64,000 nt of DNA from Stutzerimonas balearica DSM 6083 (GCF_000818015.1 NZ_CP007511.1:1-64000), one strand, 5' to 3'. Counted from the first letter of the stretch, positions 1 through 14,239 are shown. Made by a program: numbers and translations. Notes: generated by a model from the sequence alone, not told the origin.

Positions 1-463
1 TTTTAAGAGACCGGCGATTGTAGAGAAGCCAAGGGTGCAGGTCAATTTCCAACCGGCACGTCGAGAGCCACCGGGCTGAGCTGGGGTCAGGAATAGAAGA
101 AGAGAAGAAAGATAAGGTTTTCTAGAAGCTGTGTTTATGTATAGCGTGGCGTATCGCTGTGGATAACCACTGCGAGGCCTGGCGCCGCAAGGCTTACCGC
201 GAAACGTAACCTTGTGCAGATCTGGTTTGTTTCCGTTGCACACCCGTTGCGGGAGCTGTGGATGGAGTAGGCATTTGTGCACAGCCCAGGTTATGCAGGC
301 GCATTTCCTACCGCTAACACACAACGCTAAGGCGGCTTTATCCACAGATCTCCCTGGGGCATCGTTGGATGGAAGGTTCGGACTTTGTCTGGCGCATTGT
401 GGATAACAGTAGGCGTGGCGAGTACAATCCACGCTTTCTTGCGTCAGATGATCGAGGTGGTTC
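1..463. other. oriC: oriC region upstream of dnaA
   Basis: Gene-free stretch before dnaA. Perfect DnaA boxes (TTATCCACA) lie at 158-166 (minus), 338-346 (plus) and 398-406 (minus). A one-mismatch box TTGTGCACA is at 275-283 and weaker sites are near 258 and 291. An A-rich stretch at about 90-145 (agaagaagagaagaaagataagg) could be the unwinding element. In Pseudomonas the origin lies between rpmH and dnaA, and the divergent rpmH leader should begin just left of the window. The 64-codon frame at 212-406 runs through the boxes and is not a gene. Confidence 0.88.
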
Positions 464-1915
464 GTGTCGGTAGAACTATGGCAGCAATGTGTCGAGCTTT
501 TGCGCGATGAGCTGCCTGCTCAGCAGTTCAATACCTGGATACGTCCGCTGCAGGTCGAAGCTCAGGGCGACGAGTTGCGCGTCTATGCGCCCAATCGTTT
601 CGTGCTCGACTGGGTCAACGAGAAGTATCTGACGCGGCTGCTCGAGCTGCTTGGCGAGCGCGCCACCGGCATCGTTCCACAGCTTTCCCTTCTGATTGGC
701 AGCAAGCGCACTTCGTCCTCGGCGCTGCCTTCGGCGTCCGCTGCGCGGGCGCAACAGACGGTGGCGACGGCCAGCGAGCCCAGCCAGCCAGTGCGCGTGC
801 AGGCCGAACAGGTAAAAGTCAGCCAGGCGCCCGCAGTCGAGCCGGCTCCGGTCGCGACGGAGCGTACGGTTCAAGTCGAAGGCGGGTTGAAACACACCAG
901 TTACCTCAATCGGACCTTTACCTTCGAGAATTTCGTAGAAGGCAAATCCAACCAGCTCGCGCGCGCCGCAGCCTGGCAGGTCGCCGACAACCCGAAGCAT
1001 GGCTACAACCCGCTCTTCCTCTATGGTGGCGTCGGTCTCGGCAAGACGCACCTGATGCATGCCGTAGGCAACCATCTGCTGAAGAAGAATCCCAACGCGA
1101 AGGTGGTCTATCTACATTCGGAGCGTTTCGTCGCGGATATGGTCAAGGCGTTGCAGCTCAATGCGATCAACGAGTTCAAGCGTTTCTATCGGTCGGTTGA
1201 TGCATTGTTGATCGACGACATCCAGTTCTTTGCCAAGAAGGAACGCTCCCAGGAAGAGTTCTTCCATACCTTCAATGCCCTGCTAGAAGGCGGCCAGCAG
1301 GTGATTCTCACCAGCGACCGCTATCCAAAGGAAATCGACGGTCTGGAGGAGCGTCTGAAGTCTCGCTTCGGCTGGGGGCTGACCGTAGCGGTCGAACCGC
1401 CGGAGCTGGAGACACGAGTCGCGATCCTGATGAAGAAGGCCGATCAGGCAAAGGTCGAGCTGCCACACGATGCGGCCTTCTTCATTGCGCAGCGGATACG
1501 CTCGAACGTGCGCGAACTCGAGGGCGCTTTGAAACGGGTCATCGCGCATGCGCATTTCATGGGCCGTGATATCACGATCGAACTGATCCGCGAGTCGCTC
1601 AAGGATCTGCTGGCGTTGCAGGACAAGCTGGTCAGCGTCGACAATATCCAGCGCACGGTGGCCGAGTACTACAAGATCAAGATTTCCGATTTGCTGTCCA
1701 AGCGTCGTTCGCGTTCGGTTGCCCGTCCGCGGCAGGTGGCCATGGCCATGGCCAAGGAACTGACCAATCACAGCCTGCCGGAGATCGGCGATGCGTTCGG
1801 TGGGCGGGATCACACCACCGTGTTGCATGCCTGTCGTAAAATCGCCGAACTTCGGGAATTAGATGCCGATATTCGGGAAGACTACAAGAATTTGCTGCGT
1901 ACATTGACCACCTGA
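464..1915 (+). CDS. dnaA: Chromosomal replication initiator DnaA
   Basis: Binds DnaA boxes in oriC, unwinds the origin and loads DnaB helicase. The 483-aa product has the N-terminal DnaB-contact domain (1-80), a variable Ala/Gln/Val-rich linker (about 81-140), the AAA+ core with Walker [10 protein letters not shown] at 188-196 and Walker [10 protein letters not shown], and the C-terminal DNA-binding domain with the signature around [11 protein letters not shown]. The start is GTG at 464, giving MSVELWQQC as in other pseudomonads. The boxes at 338-406 lie just upstream, so autoregulation is likely. First gene of the dnaA-dnaN-recF-gyrB run. Confidence 0.98.
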   Translation: MSVELWQQCVELLRDELPAQQFNTWIRPLQVEAQGDELRVYAPNRFVLDWVNEKYLTRLLELLGERATGIVPQLSLLIGSKRTSSSALPSASAARAQQTVATASEPSQPVRVQAEQVKVSQAPAVEPAPVATERTVQVEGGLKHTSYLNRTFTFENFVEGKSNQLARAAAWQVADNPKHGYNPLFLYGGVGLGKTHLMHAVGNHLLKKNPNAKVVYLHSERFVADMVKALQLNAINEFKRFYRSVDALLIDDIQFFAKKERSQEEFFHTFNALLEGGQQVILTSDRYPKEIDGLEERLKSRFGWGLTVAVEPPELETRVAILMKKADQAKVELPHDAAFFIAQRIRSNVRELEGALKRVIAHAHFMGRDITIELIRESLKDLLALQDKLVSVDNIQRTVAEYYKIKISDLLSKRRSRSVARPRQVAMAMAKELTNHSLPEIGDAFGGRDHTTVLHACRKIAELRELDADIREDYKNLLRTLTT

Positions 1916-1941
1916 CATCACCAGGCAAGGGATCAGACCTC

Positions 1942-3045
1942 ATGCATTTCACCATTTCGCGCGAAGCCCTGTTGAAACCTCTGCAGCTGGTCGCTGGCGT
2001 CGTCGAACGCCGTCAGACGCTGCCGGTGCTTTCCAATGTCCTGCTGGTGGTCGAGGGACAGCAACTGTCGCTTACCGGGACAGACCTGGAAGTCGAACTG
2101 GTCGGACGCGTCGCGCTCGAAGATGCAGCCGAGCCAGGGGAGATTACGGTTCCGGCCCGCAAACTCATGGATATCTGCAAGAGCCTGCCTGCTGACGCAT
2201 TGATCGACGTACGCCTGGACGAACAAAAGGCACTGATCAAGTCGGGGCGCAGCCGTTTTACCCTTTCCACCCTGCCGGCGTCGGATTTCCCCACCGTCGA
2301 GGAAGGCCCCGGGTCGCTGAATTTCAGCGTGGAGCAGGGCAAGTTGCGCCGGCTGATCGAGCGCAGTGGTTTCGCCATGGCTCAGCAGGATGTGCGTTAT
2401 TACCTCAACGGCATGCTGATCGAGGTGTCGAACGGCATGCTTCGCGCGGTTGCCACCGATGGTCATCGCCTGGCGATGTGTTCCATGCAAGCGGGCATCG
2501 AGCAGGCCGATCGCCACCAGGTGATCGTGCCGCGCAAGGGCATCCTGGAGTTGGCACGTTTGCTGACCGATCAGGACGCGCAGGTCAACGTAGTGCTCGG
2601 TCAGCACCATATCCGTGCCACCACTGGCGAGTTCACCTTTACCTCCAAGCTTGTCGACGGCAAGTTTCCTGATTACGAGCGCGTGCTGCCACGCGGTGGC
2701 GACAAGCTGGTGATTGGTGACCGGCAGACCCTGCGCGAGGCGTTCAGCCGCACGGCCATCCTCTCCAACGAAAAGTACCGCGGCATTCGCCTGCAGCTCG
2801 AGAGTGGCCTGCTGAAGATTCAGGCGAACAACCCGGAGCAGGAAGAGGCTGAAGAGGAAGTGGTGGTCGATTACTCCGGCGCGGCACTCGAGATCGGCTT
2901 CAACGTCAGCTACTTGCTGGATGTGCTCGGCGTGATGACCGCCGATCAGGTCCGGATGACGCTGTCGGATTCCAACAGCAGTGCGCTGGTGCAAGAGGCA
3001 GACAACGATGACTCGGCTTATGTCGTCATGCCCATGCGTCTGTAG
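1942..3045 (+). CDS. dnaN: DNA polymerase III sliding clamp (beta subunit)
   Basis: Forms the ring-shaped dimer that tethers DNA polymerase III to the template and is the hub for Hda, MutS and translesion polymerases. The 367-aa length is the family norm. The N-terminus MHFTISREALLKPLQLVAG and the C-terminus VVMPMRL (the conserved M-P-M-R-L end that contributes to the partner-binding pocket) are both typical. It starts 26 bases after the dnaA stop on the same strand, so cotranscription with dnaA is expected. Confidence 0.98.
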   Translation: MHFTISREALLKPLQLVAGVVERRQTLPVLSNVLLVVEGQQLSLTGTDLEVELVGRVALEDAAEPGEITVPARKLMDICKSLPADALIDVRLDEQKALIKSGRSRFTLSTLPASDFPTVEEGPGSLNFSVEQGKLRRLIERSGFAMAQQDVRYYLNGMLIEVSNGMLRAVATDGHRLAMCSMQAGIEQADRHQVIVPRKGILELARLLTDQDAQVNVVLGQHHIRATTGEFTFTSKLVDGKFPDYERVLPRGGDKLVIGDRQTLREAFSRTAILSNEKYRGIRLQLESGLLKIQANNPEQEEAEEEVVVDYSGAALEIGFNVSYLLDVLGVMTADQVRMTLSDSNSSALVQEADNDDSAYVVMPMRL

Positions 3046-3057
3046 CTGCTTCGCTGA

Positions 3058-6590
<3,533 letters not shown>

Positions 6591-6619
6591 TCCGTCCGCG
6601 ACGCGCTGCTCTGCGGTCT

Positions 6620-6649
6620 AAAGACACCCTGCCCTGGCAGGGTGTCTTT
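6620..6649 (+). terminator. Rho-independent terminator after gyrB
   Basis: Perfect 12-bp stem (AAAGACACCCTG at 6620-6631 with CAGGGTGTCTTT at 6638-6649), a six-base loop, and a T-rich tail (tgttta). It lies 30 bases after the gyrB stop and separates the replication operon from ahpF. Confidence 0.92.
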
Positions 6650-6773
6650 GTTTATAGGCTCGCTCAATCGAGGCGAATGCCTCAATCAATTTCCGCTGAG
6701 CCTGAGGGGCGGGTAACTTGAGCGTCAATGTTTACAGGCCGCTCGGCCAGGCACATCTGACAGGGGAAACCGC

Positions 6774-8339
6774 ATGCTCGATAGCAATCTCAAGACCCAA
6801 CTGAAGGCCTACCTGGAAAAGGTCACCCAGCCGTTCGAGATCGTCGCTTCGCTGGACGACAGCGCCAAGTCCGAGGAAATGCTCGCGCTGCTGAACGACA
6901 TCAACGGCCTGAGCGACAAGATCAGCCTGAACACCGCCGGCAACGATGCGCGCCGGCCGTCGTTTGCCCTGGTGCGCCACGACCGCGAGATCGACCTGCG
7001 TTTCGCCGGCCTGCCCATGGGCCATGAGTTCACCTCGCTGGTGCTCGCGCTGCTGCAGGTTGGCGGCCATCCGTCGAAGCTGGCGCCAGAGCTGATCGAG
7101 CAGATCCAGGCGCTCGAGGGCGAATACCGCTTCGAAACCTACTTCTCGCTGTCCTGCCAGAACTGCCCGGACGTGGTCCAGGCGCTGAACCTGATGGCCG
7201 TGCTCAACCCCAACATCCACCACGTGGCCATCGACGGCGCGCTGTTCCAGGATGAGGTCGAAGCGCGGCAGATCATGTCGGTGCCGAGCCTCTACCTCAA
7301 CGGCGAACCCTTCGGCCAGGGCCGCATGGGCGTCGAGGAGATCCTCGCCAAGCTCGACACCGGCGCCGGTGCGCGTGATGCCGAGAAGCTCAAGGCCAAG
7401 AGTGCCTTCGACGTGCTCGTCATCGGTGGCGGCCCGGCCGGCGCTGCGGCGGCGATCTACGCCGCGCGCAAGGGCATCCGCACCGGCGTCGCCGCCGAGC
7501 GCTTCGGCGGCCAGGCGCTGGACACCATGGCCATCGAGAACTTCATCTCGGTGAAGGAAACCGAAGGCCCGAAACTGGCCTGCGCGCTCGAAGAACACGT
7601 GCGCGAGTACGAGGTCGACGTGATGAACCTGCAGCGTGCCAGCCAGCTGATCCCGGCGGGCGACGACGGCCTGCACACCGTGCGGTTCGACAACGGCGGC
7701 GAGCTCAAGGCCAAGACCCTGATCCTCGCCACCGGGGCGCGCTGGCGCGAGATGAACGTGCCCGGCGAGCAGGAATACCGCGGCCGCGGCGTCGCCTACT
7801 GCCCGCACTGCGATGGCCCGCTGTTCAAGGGCAAGCGCGTGGCGGTGATCGGCGGCGGCAACTCTGGCGTCGAGGCGGCGATCGACCTGGCCGGCATCGT
7901 CGCCCACGTCACCCTGCTGGAGTTCGGCGAGAGCCTGCGGGCCGACGCGGTGCTGCAGCGCAAGCTGCAGAGCCTGCCGAACGTGACCATCCTGACCATG
8001 GCGCAGACCACCGAGGTCAAGGGCGACGGGCAGAAGGTCACCGGGCTGGTCTACAAGGACCGCCACAGCGACGAGGTCCAGGACCTCGAGCTCGAAGGCA
8101 TCTTCGTGCAGATCGGCCTGCTGCCCAACAGCGACTGGCTCAAGGGCACGGTCAACCTGTCGCGCTTCGGCGAGATCGAGGTCGACGCCAAGGGCCAGAC
8201 CAACATCCCCGGCGTGTTCGCCGCCGGTGACGTGACCACGGTGCCCTACAAGCAGATCGTCATCGCCCTCGGCGAAGGCGCCAAGGCCTCGCTGTCGGCC
8301 TTCGACCACCTGATCCGCAGCAGTGCCCCGGTGATCTGA
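6774..8339 (+). CDS. ahpF: Alkyl hydroperoxide reductase subunit F
   Basis: NAD(P)H-dependent flavoenzyme that passes electrons to the peroxiredoxin AhpC. The 521-aa product has two fused N-terminal thioredoxin-like folds with redox pair C128-Q-N-C131, an FAD-binding motif [11 protein letters not shown] near 217, and the thioredoxin-reductase-like pair C343-P-H-C346, the full set for AhpF. The SD-like caggggaaa lies just before ATG 6774. No ahpC lies beside it in this window, so its partner must be elsewhere. It has its own promoter region (6650-6773) and ends at a strong hairpin. In P. aeruginosa this gene is not next to gyrB, so the position looks like an insertion. Confidence 0.95.
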   Translation: MLDSNLKTQLKAYLEKVTQPFEIVASLDDSAKSEEMLALLNDINGLSDKISLNTAGNDARRPSFALVRHDREIDLRFAGLPMGHEFTSLVLALLQVGGHPSKLAPELIEQIQALEGEYRFETYFSLSCQNCPDVVQALNLMAVLNPNIHHVAIDGALFQDEVEARQIMSVPSLYLNGEPFGQGRMGVEEILAKLDTGAGARDAEKLKAKSAFDVLVIGGGPAGAAAAIYAARKGIRTGVAAERFGGQALDTMAIENFISVKETEGPKLACALEEHVREYEVDVMNLQRASQLIPAGDDGLHTVRFDNGGELKAKTLILATGARWREMNVPGEQEYRGRGVAYCPHCDGPLFKGKRVAVIGGGNSGVEAAIDLAGIVAHVTLLEFGESLRADAVLQRKLQSLPNVTILTMAQTTEVKGDGQKVTGLVYKDRHSDEVQDLELEGIFVQIGLLPNSDWLKGTVNLSRFGEIEVDAKGQTNIPGVFAAGDVTTVPYKQIVIALGEGAKASLSAFDHLIRSSAPVI

Positions 8340-8356
8340 GGCGCGAAAGCGGCATG

Positions 8357-8393
8357 AAAAAAGGGAGCGGACCGCAAGGCTGCTCCCTTTTTT
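8357..8393. terminator. Bidirectional terminator between ahpF and the diguanylate cyclase
   Basis: Perfect inverted repeat AAAAAAGGGAGC (8357-8368) and GCTCCCTTTTTT (8382-8393) around a 13-base loop. A-tract and T-tract flank both sides, so it can stop ahpF transcripts on plus and the convergent cyclase transcripts on minus. Confidence 0.92.
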
Positions 8394-8420
8394 GCCTGAC
8401 CAGCTGACGCGGCCGATGGC

Positions 8421-9800
8421 TCAGCTGACGCTGCTGTGTACCACGCAGCGGTTACGGCCCTCATGCTTAGCCTGGTACAGCGCCTCGTCGGCCCGCTTGA
8501 GCAGCCGCTCGTAGTCGGGATGGCCGTCGTGCACGGCCATGCCAATACTTACGGTCACCTGCAGTTCACCCCCCTTCTGCAGGCGCAGCGTTTCGCTGGC
8601 GATGCGCTTGCGCAGCTTCTCGGCGATCTGCAGCGCCTTGCTGGCATCGATATCCACCAGCACCATGAGGAACTCTTCACCGCCGAGACGGAATGCGTAG
8701 TCGCCGCCACGCGAGTTGCTCGCCAGCAGTGTGGCGACCTGCTGCAGGACCTGGTCGCCGCCATCGTGGCCATAGCGGTCGTTGACCTGCTTGAAGTGGT
8801 CGACGTCGATCACCAGCACACCGAAGGTGCTGCCGGACTGGCGGCTGTAGAGCACCTCCTTCGACAGCACGACCGGCAGAAACTTGCGGTTGAGCAGACG
8901 GGTGAGCACGTCTCGCCCGGCCTCCAGATCGTTGGCCTGCTCGAACAGGCTGTCGAGCAGGAACTTGATCGCGCGGGTCTGTTCGCGGACCTGGTGCAAC
9001 AGGCCGAGATCACCGCGCTCGGCACTCGGCGGCGCTTCGCAGAGTTCGCCGAGCGTCCGGTCGATGCTGTCGATGTAGCCGAGGATGCTGGCGCTTTCCG
9101 GTGACCCTTGGAAGGCATGCGATGCCTTGTGGCGGAACCACAGGCCGAATTCGGAGCTGGCCAGCTGCGGCAGGCCGGTCGCGGTATTGCCGATCGCGAA
9201 GTCGAACATCAGCTGGTTTTCCCAGTCCAGCAGCGCGGCGCGCTGGCGCTCTTTTTCCGCGCCGATGTTCTGCGACACGGAGAACAGCCGGTACGCCTCT
9301 TCCGCGCGGGAATTGCGATCGTGCGACTGGGAAAAGGCAAAGCACATGATCTCGATTGCCAGATCGATGATGTCAGCGCCGAGTCGGGCCGCCTGGCGTC
9401 GCAGCGGCTCGTCGAGGCCCTGCTCTTCCAGCAGCTCGCGCAGGCGGTGCTTGAGCGCGCGTGCACCGCGCAGCACCAGGCTGACCGGAATCTCGATACG
9501 CGCATGGATCTCGCCAACCTTGCGCTGTTGCTCGATCACTTCGATGAAGCGGGGCTCGTCCGGCGCGCGGAACACGTTGCAGACCCAGCGCTGCATCGAG
9601 GCGCTCAGCCGCGTCTTGACCTGGTCGTGGCTGAGAAACATGGCCGATTGCGGGTCGGCGAGCATCTGCGCATAGAAGTAGCGCGCCAGCTCGGCGCTCT
9701 CCTGCTCGGCCAGCTGGCGGAGCGCGTCGGCAGCAGCAGGCGCATAGGCAGCGGTCAGCCGCTGCCACTCGCCGGCCAGTTCTTCATTGGTGATATGCAT
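8421..9800 (-). CDS. dosC: Globin-coupled sensor diguanylate cyclase (DosC-like)
   Basis: Predicted heme-based oxygen sensor that makes cyclic di-GMP. The 459-aa protein has an N-terminal globin domain (about 10-155) with His99 in GEIHARIEIP, matching the proximal heme ligand of E. coli DosC. A helical middle region (160-290) follows, then a GGDEF domain (295-455) with GGEEF at 373-377. An RGGD inhibitory site (364-367) sits five residues before it, so product feedback is expected. It is cytoplasmic, with no membrane segment or EAL domain. It converges on ahpF, which raises an oxygen/peroxide link by position only. The dosC name is by architecture, not proven orthology. Confidence 0.87.
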   Translation of the reverse strand: MHITNEELAGEWQRLTAAYAPAAADALRQLAEQESAELARYFYAQMLADPQSAMFLSHDQVKTRLSASMQRWVCNVFRAPDEPRFIEVIEQQRKVGEIHARIEIPVSLVLRGARALKHRLRELLEEQGLDEPLRRQAARLGADIIDLAIEIMCFAFSQSHDRNSRAEEAYRLFSVSQNIGAEKERQRAALLDWENQLMFDFAIGNTATGLPQLASSEFGLWFRHKASHAFQGSPESASILGYIDSIDRTLGELCEAPPSAERGDLGLLHQVREQTRAIKFLLDSLFEQANDLEAGRDVLTRLLNRKFLPVVLSKEVLYSRQSGSTFGVLVIDVDHFKQVNDRYGHDGGDQVLQQVATLLASNSRGGDYAFRLGGEEFLMVLVDIDASKALQIAEKLRKRIASETLRLQKGGELQVTVSIGMAVHDGHPDYERLLKRADEALYQAKHEGRNRCVVHSSVS

Positions 9801-9830
9801 TGCAGGGCCTTGGGAGACGGCGCGCGGCGG

Positions 9831-10580
9831 TCAGTGATGAAAGCGGGGACGAGCCTCTAGCTCGGTTACCTGGGCGTTGATCCAGTCTTCGGCGCGCTGG
9901 TTGAGTTCGGCGATCGCGCGTGGGCCCTCGCCCTCGGCGTGCATCGCCGGGCCGATGACGACCTCGATGGTACCTGGGTGCTTGTGCCAGCCGCTGCGAG
10001 GCCAGAAGACGCCGGCATTATGCGCGATGGGCAGTACTGGCAGGCCGGCATTGACTGCCAGGGCGGTGCCTCCGCGCGAGAACTTCCCGGGTTGCCCGAC
10101 CGGGACGCGGGTGCCCTCAGGAAAGATCAGCACCCAGATGCCCTGCTCTAACCGCTCCTGGCCCTGCTTGGCCACCTGGCGCAGAGCGGCCTTGGGGTTG
10201 TCGCGATCGATGGCGATGGGCTTGAGCAGCATCATCGCCCAACCAAAGAACGGCACGCGCAGCAGCTCGCGCTTGAGGACCTGGGTCAAGGGTTCGAAGT
10301 AGGCCGAGAGAAAGAAGGTCTCCCAGGTGCTTTGATGCTTCGCCAGGATCACGCAAGGGCGTTGCGGGACGTGCTCGGCGCCGCGCACCTCATAGCGGAT
10401 GTCGAGGAGCGTGCGCGCGAGCCAGACGGCGCAGCGACACCAGGCGCGTACCACGAAACGATAGCGCCCACGGAACGACATCAGCGGCGCACACACCACG
10501 CTGATCAGGCACCAGACGAAGGCGCTCAGTGCCAGCAGCGTGTAGAACAGGACGATGCGAAAGGGATACAGGGCGCTCAT
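9831..10580 (-). CDS. plsC: 1-acyl-sn-glycerol-3-phosphate acyltransferase family protein
   Basis: Transfers an acyl chain to lysophosphatidic acid in the inner membrane, making phosphatidic acid. The 249-aa product has an N-terminal membrane helix (10-32), motif I as H82-QSTW-E87 (the HX4E variant of HX4D), and motif III FPEGTR at 153-158. Its start overlaps the gmhB stop by four bases (ATGA, 10577-10580). The gmhB-plsC order is kept in Pseudomonas near gyrB. Several PlsC paralogues exist in the genus, so the substrate (LPA or an LPS/ornithine-lipid precursor) is uncertain. Confidence 0.88.
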   Translation of the reverse strand: MSALYPFRIVLFYTLLALSAFVWCLISVVCAPLMSFRGRYRFVVRAWCRCAVWLARTLLDIRYEVRGAEHVPQRPCVILAKHQSTWETFFLSAYFEPLTQVLKRELLRVPFFGWAMMLLKPIAIDRDNPKAALRQVAKQGQERLEQGIWVLIFPEGTRVPVGQPGKFSRGGTALAVNAGLPVLPIAHNAGVFWPRSGWHKHPGTIEVVIGPAMHAEGEGPRAIAELNQRAEDWINAQVTELEARPRFHH

Positions 10581-11119
10581 CGAGAGGTTCCGAGCAGATG
10601 GTCGACGACGGCGGCCAGGTCATCGAAGACCTGGGTGCCCGGCGGCAGCGGGCCTTGCAGCGTACGCAGGCCCTTTCCGGTCCGGACCAGATAGGGCGTG
10701 CCGCCCAGCACCAGGCCGGCATGCAGGTCGCGGTGGCTGTCGCCGACCACCGGCACCCCGACCAGGTCAGTCAGGCCGTAATGTTCGGCGATGCGCCGAA
10801 ACAACCCCGGCAGCGGCTTACGGCAATCGCAGCCATCGTCGGGGCCGTGCGGGCAATGCACGATGAGATCGATGCGTCCGCCCGCCTCCATCGCCAGCTG
10901 CTGCATCTTCAGGTGCATGTCGCCCAGCGTGCTGAGATCGAACTTGCCCCGGGCGACGCCCGACTGGTTGGTGGCCACTGCCACCGTCCAGCCGGCCTTG
11001 CACAGGCGGGCAATCGCCTCCAGCGAGCCCGGAATCGGCACCCACTCGTCCGGGGACTTCACGTAATTGTCGGAGTCTTCGTTGATGACTCCGTCGCGAT
11101 CCAGGACGATCAGCTTCAT
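10577..11119 (-). CDS. gmhB: D-glycero-beta-D-manno-heptose 1,7-bisphosphate 7-phosphatase
   Basis: HAD-family phosphatase in the ADP-heptose pathway for the LPS inner core. The start MKLIVLDRDGVINED carries the nucleophile aspartate pair (D7, D9). A GmhB-type zinc loop region (HCPHGPDDGCDCRKP) follows in the middle. I start it at ATG 11119, four bases after the glyS stop, giving 180 aa, because the family begins at MKL. An upstream TTG at 11155 would add 12 residues and overlap glyS. It overlaps plsC downstream, so glyQ-glyS-gmhB-plsC is one operon. Confidence 0.93.
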   Translation of the reverse strand: MKLIVLDRDGVINEDSDNYVKSPDEWVPIPGSLEAIARLCKAGWTVAVATNQSGVARGKFDLSTLGDMHLKMQQLAMEAGGRIDLIVHCPHGPDDGCDCRKPLPGLFRRIAEHYGLTDLVGVPVVGDSHRDLHAGLVLGGTPYLVRTGKGLRTLQGPLPPGTQVFDDLAAVVDHLLGTSR

Positions 11120-11123
11120 CGGC

Positions 11124-13178
11124 TTAGCCAAGTGCGGAAATATCGGCGACACCAAGGAACAGTCCTCTCAGCCGGGCCAGCAGGGCATAACGATTGGCGC
11201 GCACCGAGGCATCCTCGGCATTCACCAGCACCGCCTCGAAGAAGGCATCCACCGGGCCGCGCAGGTGCGCCAGGCGCTCCAGCGCCTCGCGGTACTGGCG
11301 TGCTGCGGCCAGCGGCTGGACCGCCTGCTCGGCCTGCTGCAGCGCCGAATACAGCGAGAACTCGGTGGCATTGTCGAACCAGCGTGGCTCGACCGCGTCG
11401 GGCAGCTTCGCCTCGAACTTGCCGAGCAGGTTCGAGACCCGCTTGTTCGCCGCGGCCAGCGCCTCGGCTTCCGGCAATGTGCGGAAGGCCTGAACGGCCT
11501 GTACGCGCTGGTCGAAGTCCAGGGCCGAACCGGGCTGCACGGCACGTACCGAGAGGTAGGTGGCGACGTCGACGCCCTCGTCCTCGTAACGCGCCCGCAG
11601 ACGGTCGAAGATGAACTCCAGCACCTGGTCGGCGAGCCCGGTGCTCTTCACCTGCGTACCGAACTGGCCGATGGCGAAATTCACCGCCTCGACCAGGTTC
11701 AGGTCCAGACGCTTCTCGATGAGGATGCGCAGCACGCCGAGGGCGGCACGACGCAGGGCGTAGGGGTCCTTGGAGCCGGTCGGCAGCATTCCGATGCCGA
11801 AGATGCCGACCAGGGTGTCGAGCTTGTCCGCCACGGCCACGGCCGCACCAGTGAGTGTGCTCGGCAGCTCGCCGCCGGCACCGCGTGGCATGTATTGCTC
11901 GTTCAGCGCCAGGGCGACGTCTTCCGGCTCGCCCTCGTTGAGCGCGTAGTAGTAGCCGGCGATGCCTTGCATTTCGGGGAATTCGCCGACCATCTCGGTC
12001 GCCAGATCAGCCTTGCTCAGCAGGCCGGCGCGCATGGCGCGCGCCTTGTCGCCACCCGTGCGTTCGGCAATCAGCCCGGCCAGGCGCGAGACGCGCTCGG
12101 CCTTGTCATACACGCTGCCGAGCTGGGCCTGGAACACCACATTCTTCAGGCGTTCGTTGAAGCGTTCCAGTGGCTGCTTCTTGTCCTGCTTGAAGAAGAA
12201 CTCGGCGTCGGTCAGGCGCGGACGCACGACCTTCTCGTTGCCGGATACGATCTGTGCCGGGTCCTTCGATTCGATGTTGGCCACGGTGATGAAGCGCGGT
12301 AGCAGCTTGCCGTTGGCATCCAGCAGGCAGAAGTACTTCTGGTTGTCCTGCATGGTCGAGATCAGCGCTTCCTGCGGCACTTCGAGGAAGCGTTCCTCGA
12401 ACGAGCAGACCAGCGGCACCGGCCACTCGACCAGCGCGGTCACTTCATCGAGCAGCGCCGGCGGCACGATGGCCGTGCCGTTCTGCTCGCCAGCCAGCTG
12501 CTCGACGCGCTTGGCGATCAGCTCGCGGCGCTCGGCGAAGTCGGCGATCACATGGGCGCCACGCAGGTCTTCCAGGTAGCTCGCCGGCTTGGAAATGTGC
12601 ACCTGGCCCGGGCTGTGGAAGCGGTGGCCGCGGGATTCGCGACCGGCGCGCTGGGCAAGGATCTCACAATCGATCACCTGCTCACCGAACAGCATCACCA
12701 GCCACTGGGTCGGGCGCACGAACTCTTCCTTGCGTGCGGCCCAGCGCATGCGCTTGGGAATCGGCAGGTCGTTCAGCGAGGCCTCGACGATGCCTGGCAG
12801 CAATTGGGCGGCAGGCTGGCCCTCGATGGTGCGACTGAACTTGAGCTTCGGCCCGCTGCGATCGATCTCGGCCAGATCCACGCCACACTTGCGGGCGAAA
12901 CCCAGGGCGGCTTGGGTCGGCTCACCTTCGGCGTCGAAGGCGGCCTGCAGCGGCGGGCCGTCGAGGTTGATGCTGCGATCCGGCTGCTGGGTCGCCAGCT
13001 GCTCGACCAGCACCGCCAGACGGCGCGGCGCGGCGTAGGCCTGCGCTTTGGCGAAGTCCAGGCCGGCGTCCTTCAGGCCCTTCTCGATACCGGCGCAGAA
13101 GGCTTCGGCCAGCTTGGCTAGTGCCTTCGGTGGCAGTTCTTCGGTACCCAGTTCGACGAGGAAATCCAGTGCACTCAT
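11124..13178 (-). CDS. glyS: Glycyl-tRNA synthetase beta subunit
   Basis: Beta chain of the alpha2-beta2 class II glycyl-tRNA synthetase. It carries tRNA-binding domains while the alpha chain holds the active site. The 684-aa length and the start [20 protein letters not shown] are diagnostic. An HD-like domain and a C-terminal DALR-type anticodon-binding region (about 575-684) fit the family. ATG at 13178 overlaps the glyQ TGA (ATGA), so glyQ and glyS are translationally coupled, which suits the fixed stoichiometry. Confidence 0.97.
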   Translation of the reverse strand: MSALDFLVELGTEELPPKALAKLAEAFCAGIEKGLKDAGLDFAKAQAYAAPRRLAVLVEQLATQQPDRSINLDGPPLQAAFDAEGEPTQAALGFARKCGVDLAEIDRSGPKLKFSRTIEGQPAAQLLPGIVEASLNDLPIPKRMRWAARKEEFVRPTQWLVMLFGEQVIDCEILAQRAGRESRGHRFHSPGQVHISKPASYLEDLRGAHVIADFAERRELIAKRVEQLAGEQNGTAIVPPALLDEVTALVEWPVPLVCSFEERFLEVPQEALISTMQDNQKYFCLLDANGKLLPRFITVANIESKDPAQIVSGNEKVVRPRLTDAEFFFKQDKKQPLERFNERLKNVVFQAQLGSVYDKAERVSRLAGLIAERTGGDKARAMRAGLLSKADLATEMVGEFPEMQGIAGYYYALNEGEPEDVALALNEQYMPRGAGGELPSTLTGAAVAVADKLDTLVGIFGIGMLPTGSKDPYALRRAALGVLRILIEKRLDLNLVEAVNFAIGQFGTQVKSTGLADQVLEFIFDRLRARYEDEGVDVATYLSVRAVQPGSALDFDQRVQAVQAFRTLPEAEALAAANKRVSNLLGKFEAKLPDAVEPRWFDNATEFSLYSALQQAEQAVQPLAAARQYREALERLAHLRGPVDAFFEAVLVNAEDASVRANRYALLARLRGLFLGVADISALG

Positions 13179-14122
13179 TCTGCAGCCTCCAGCTTGGCCA
13201 GCACTTCGTCACGCAGTTCGGGGGTGGCCATGGGGAAGCCGAGTTTGGCCCGGGCCAGCAGGTAGCTCTGGGCGATCGAACGCGCCAGGCTGCGCACGCG
13301 CAGGATGTACTGCTGGCGCGCGGTGACCGAAATGGCGCGACGGGCATCGAGCAGGTTGAAGGTGTGCGAGGCCTTGACCACCATCTCGTAGGCCGGCAAT
13401 GGCAGCTCGGCCTGCATCAGCCGGTTGGCTTCGCTCTCGTAGAAGTCGAAGAGTTCGAACAGCTTCGGCACGTTGGCGTGTTCGAAGTTGTAGGTCGACT
13501 GCTCCACCTCGTTCTGGTGGAACACGTCGCCATAGGTCACGGTGCCGAATGGGCCGTCGGCCCAGATCAGGTCGTAGACCGAGTCGACGCCTTGCAGGTA
13601 CATGGCCAGGCGCTCGAGACCGTAGGTGATCTCGCCGGTGACCGGGTAGCACTCGACGCCGCCGACCTGCTGGAAGTAGGTGAACTGGGTGACTTCCATG
13701 CCGTTGAGCCACACCTCCCAGCCCAGACCCCAGGCGCCGAGGGTCGGCGATTCCCAGTTGTCCTCGACGAAACGTACGTCGTGTACCGCGGTGTCGACGC
13801 CGATGCGGCGCAGCGACTCGAGGTACAGGTCCTGGATGTTCTCCGGGTTGGGCTTCAACACCACCTGGAACTGGTAGTAGTGCTGCAGGCGGTTGGGGTT
13901 CTCGCCGTAGCGGCCGTCGGCCGGGCGGCGCGAGGGCTGGACGTAGGCGGCGTTCCAGGTCTCGGGACCGATGGCGCGCAGGAAGGTGGCGGTATGGAAC
14001 GTACCGGCGCCCATTTCCATGTCATAGGGCTGCAGGACCACGCAACCCTGCTCGGCCCAGTAGCTTTGCAGGGCGAGGATCAGGTCTTGGAAGGTGCGCA
14101 CGGCAGGCGTAGTCTGGCTCAA
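13175..14122 (-). CDS. glyQ: Glycyl-tRNA synthetase alpha subunit
   Basis: Catalytic chain of glycyl-tRNA synthetase. The start is TTG at 14122, giving (M)[18 protein letters not shown] and 315 aa, the usual length. The open frame continues far upstream to 15754, but that part is antisense to tag and the lauroyltransferase and is not coding. The class II motif regions include [15 protein letters not shown] in other species; here the text reads [16 protein letters not shown], with Ala for Thr. It is the first gene of the glyQ-glyS-gmhB-plsC operon and divergent from tag, with the shared promoter in 14123-14239. Confidence 0.96.
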   Translation of the reverse strand: MSQTTPAVRTFQDLILALQSYWAEQGCVVLQPYDMEMGAGTFHTATFLRAIGPETWNAAYVQPSRRPADGRYGENPNRLQHYYQFQVVLKPNPENIQDLYLESLRRIGVDTAVHDVRFVEDNWESPTLGAWGLGWEVWLNGMEVTQFTYFQQVGGVECYPVTGEITYGLERLAMYLQGVDSVYDLIWADGPFGTVTYGDVFHQNEVEQSTYNFEHANVPKLFELFDFYESEANRLMQAELPLPAYEMVVKASHTFNLLDARRAISVTARQQYILRVRSLARSIAQSYLLARAKLGFPMATPELRDEVLAKLEAAE

Positions 14123-14239
14123 AATTTCACCTGTGCTGGGCTTCGACAGAAAGCCTCGAAGTATACCCGCGGCCTCCCCTTGGTTGCGATTGTTTCGGCC
14201 CCGGCCCGGCAGCCGTTTTTCCGATGCGAGGAACCCAGC

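Noticed and set aside
212..406. 64-codon ORF in the origin region
   Set aside because: It runs through DnaA boxes and its product is Cys/His/Leu-rich with no family resemblance. It overlaps the expected origin.
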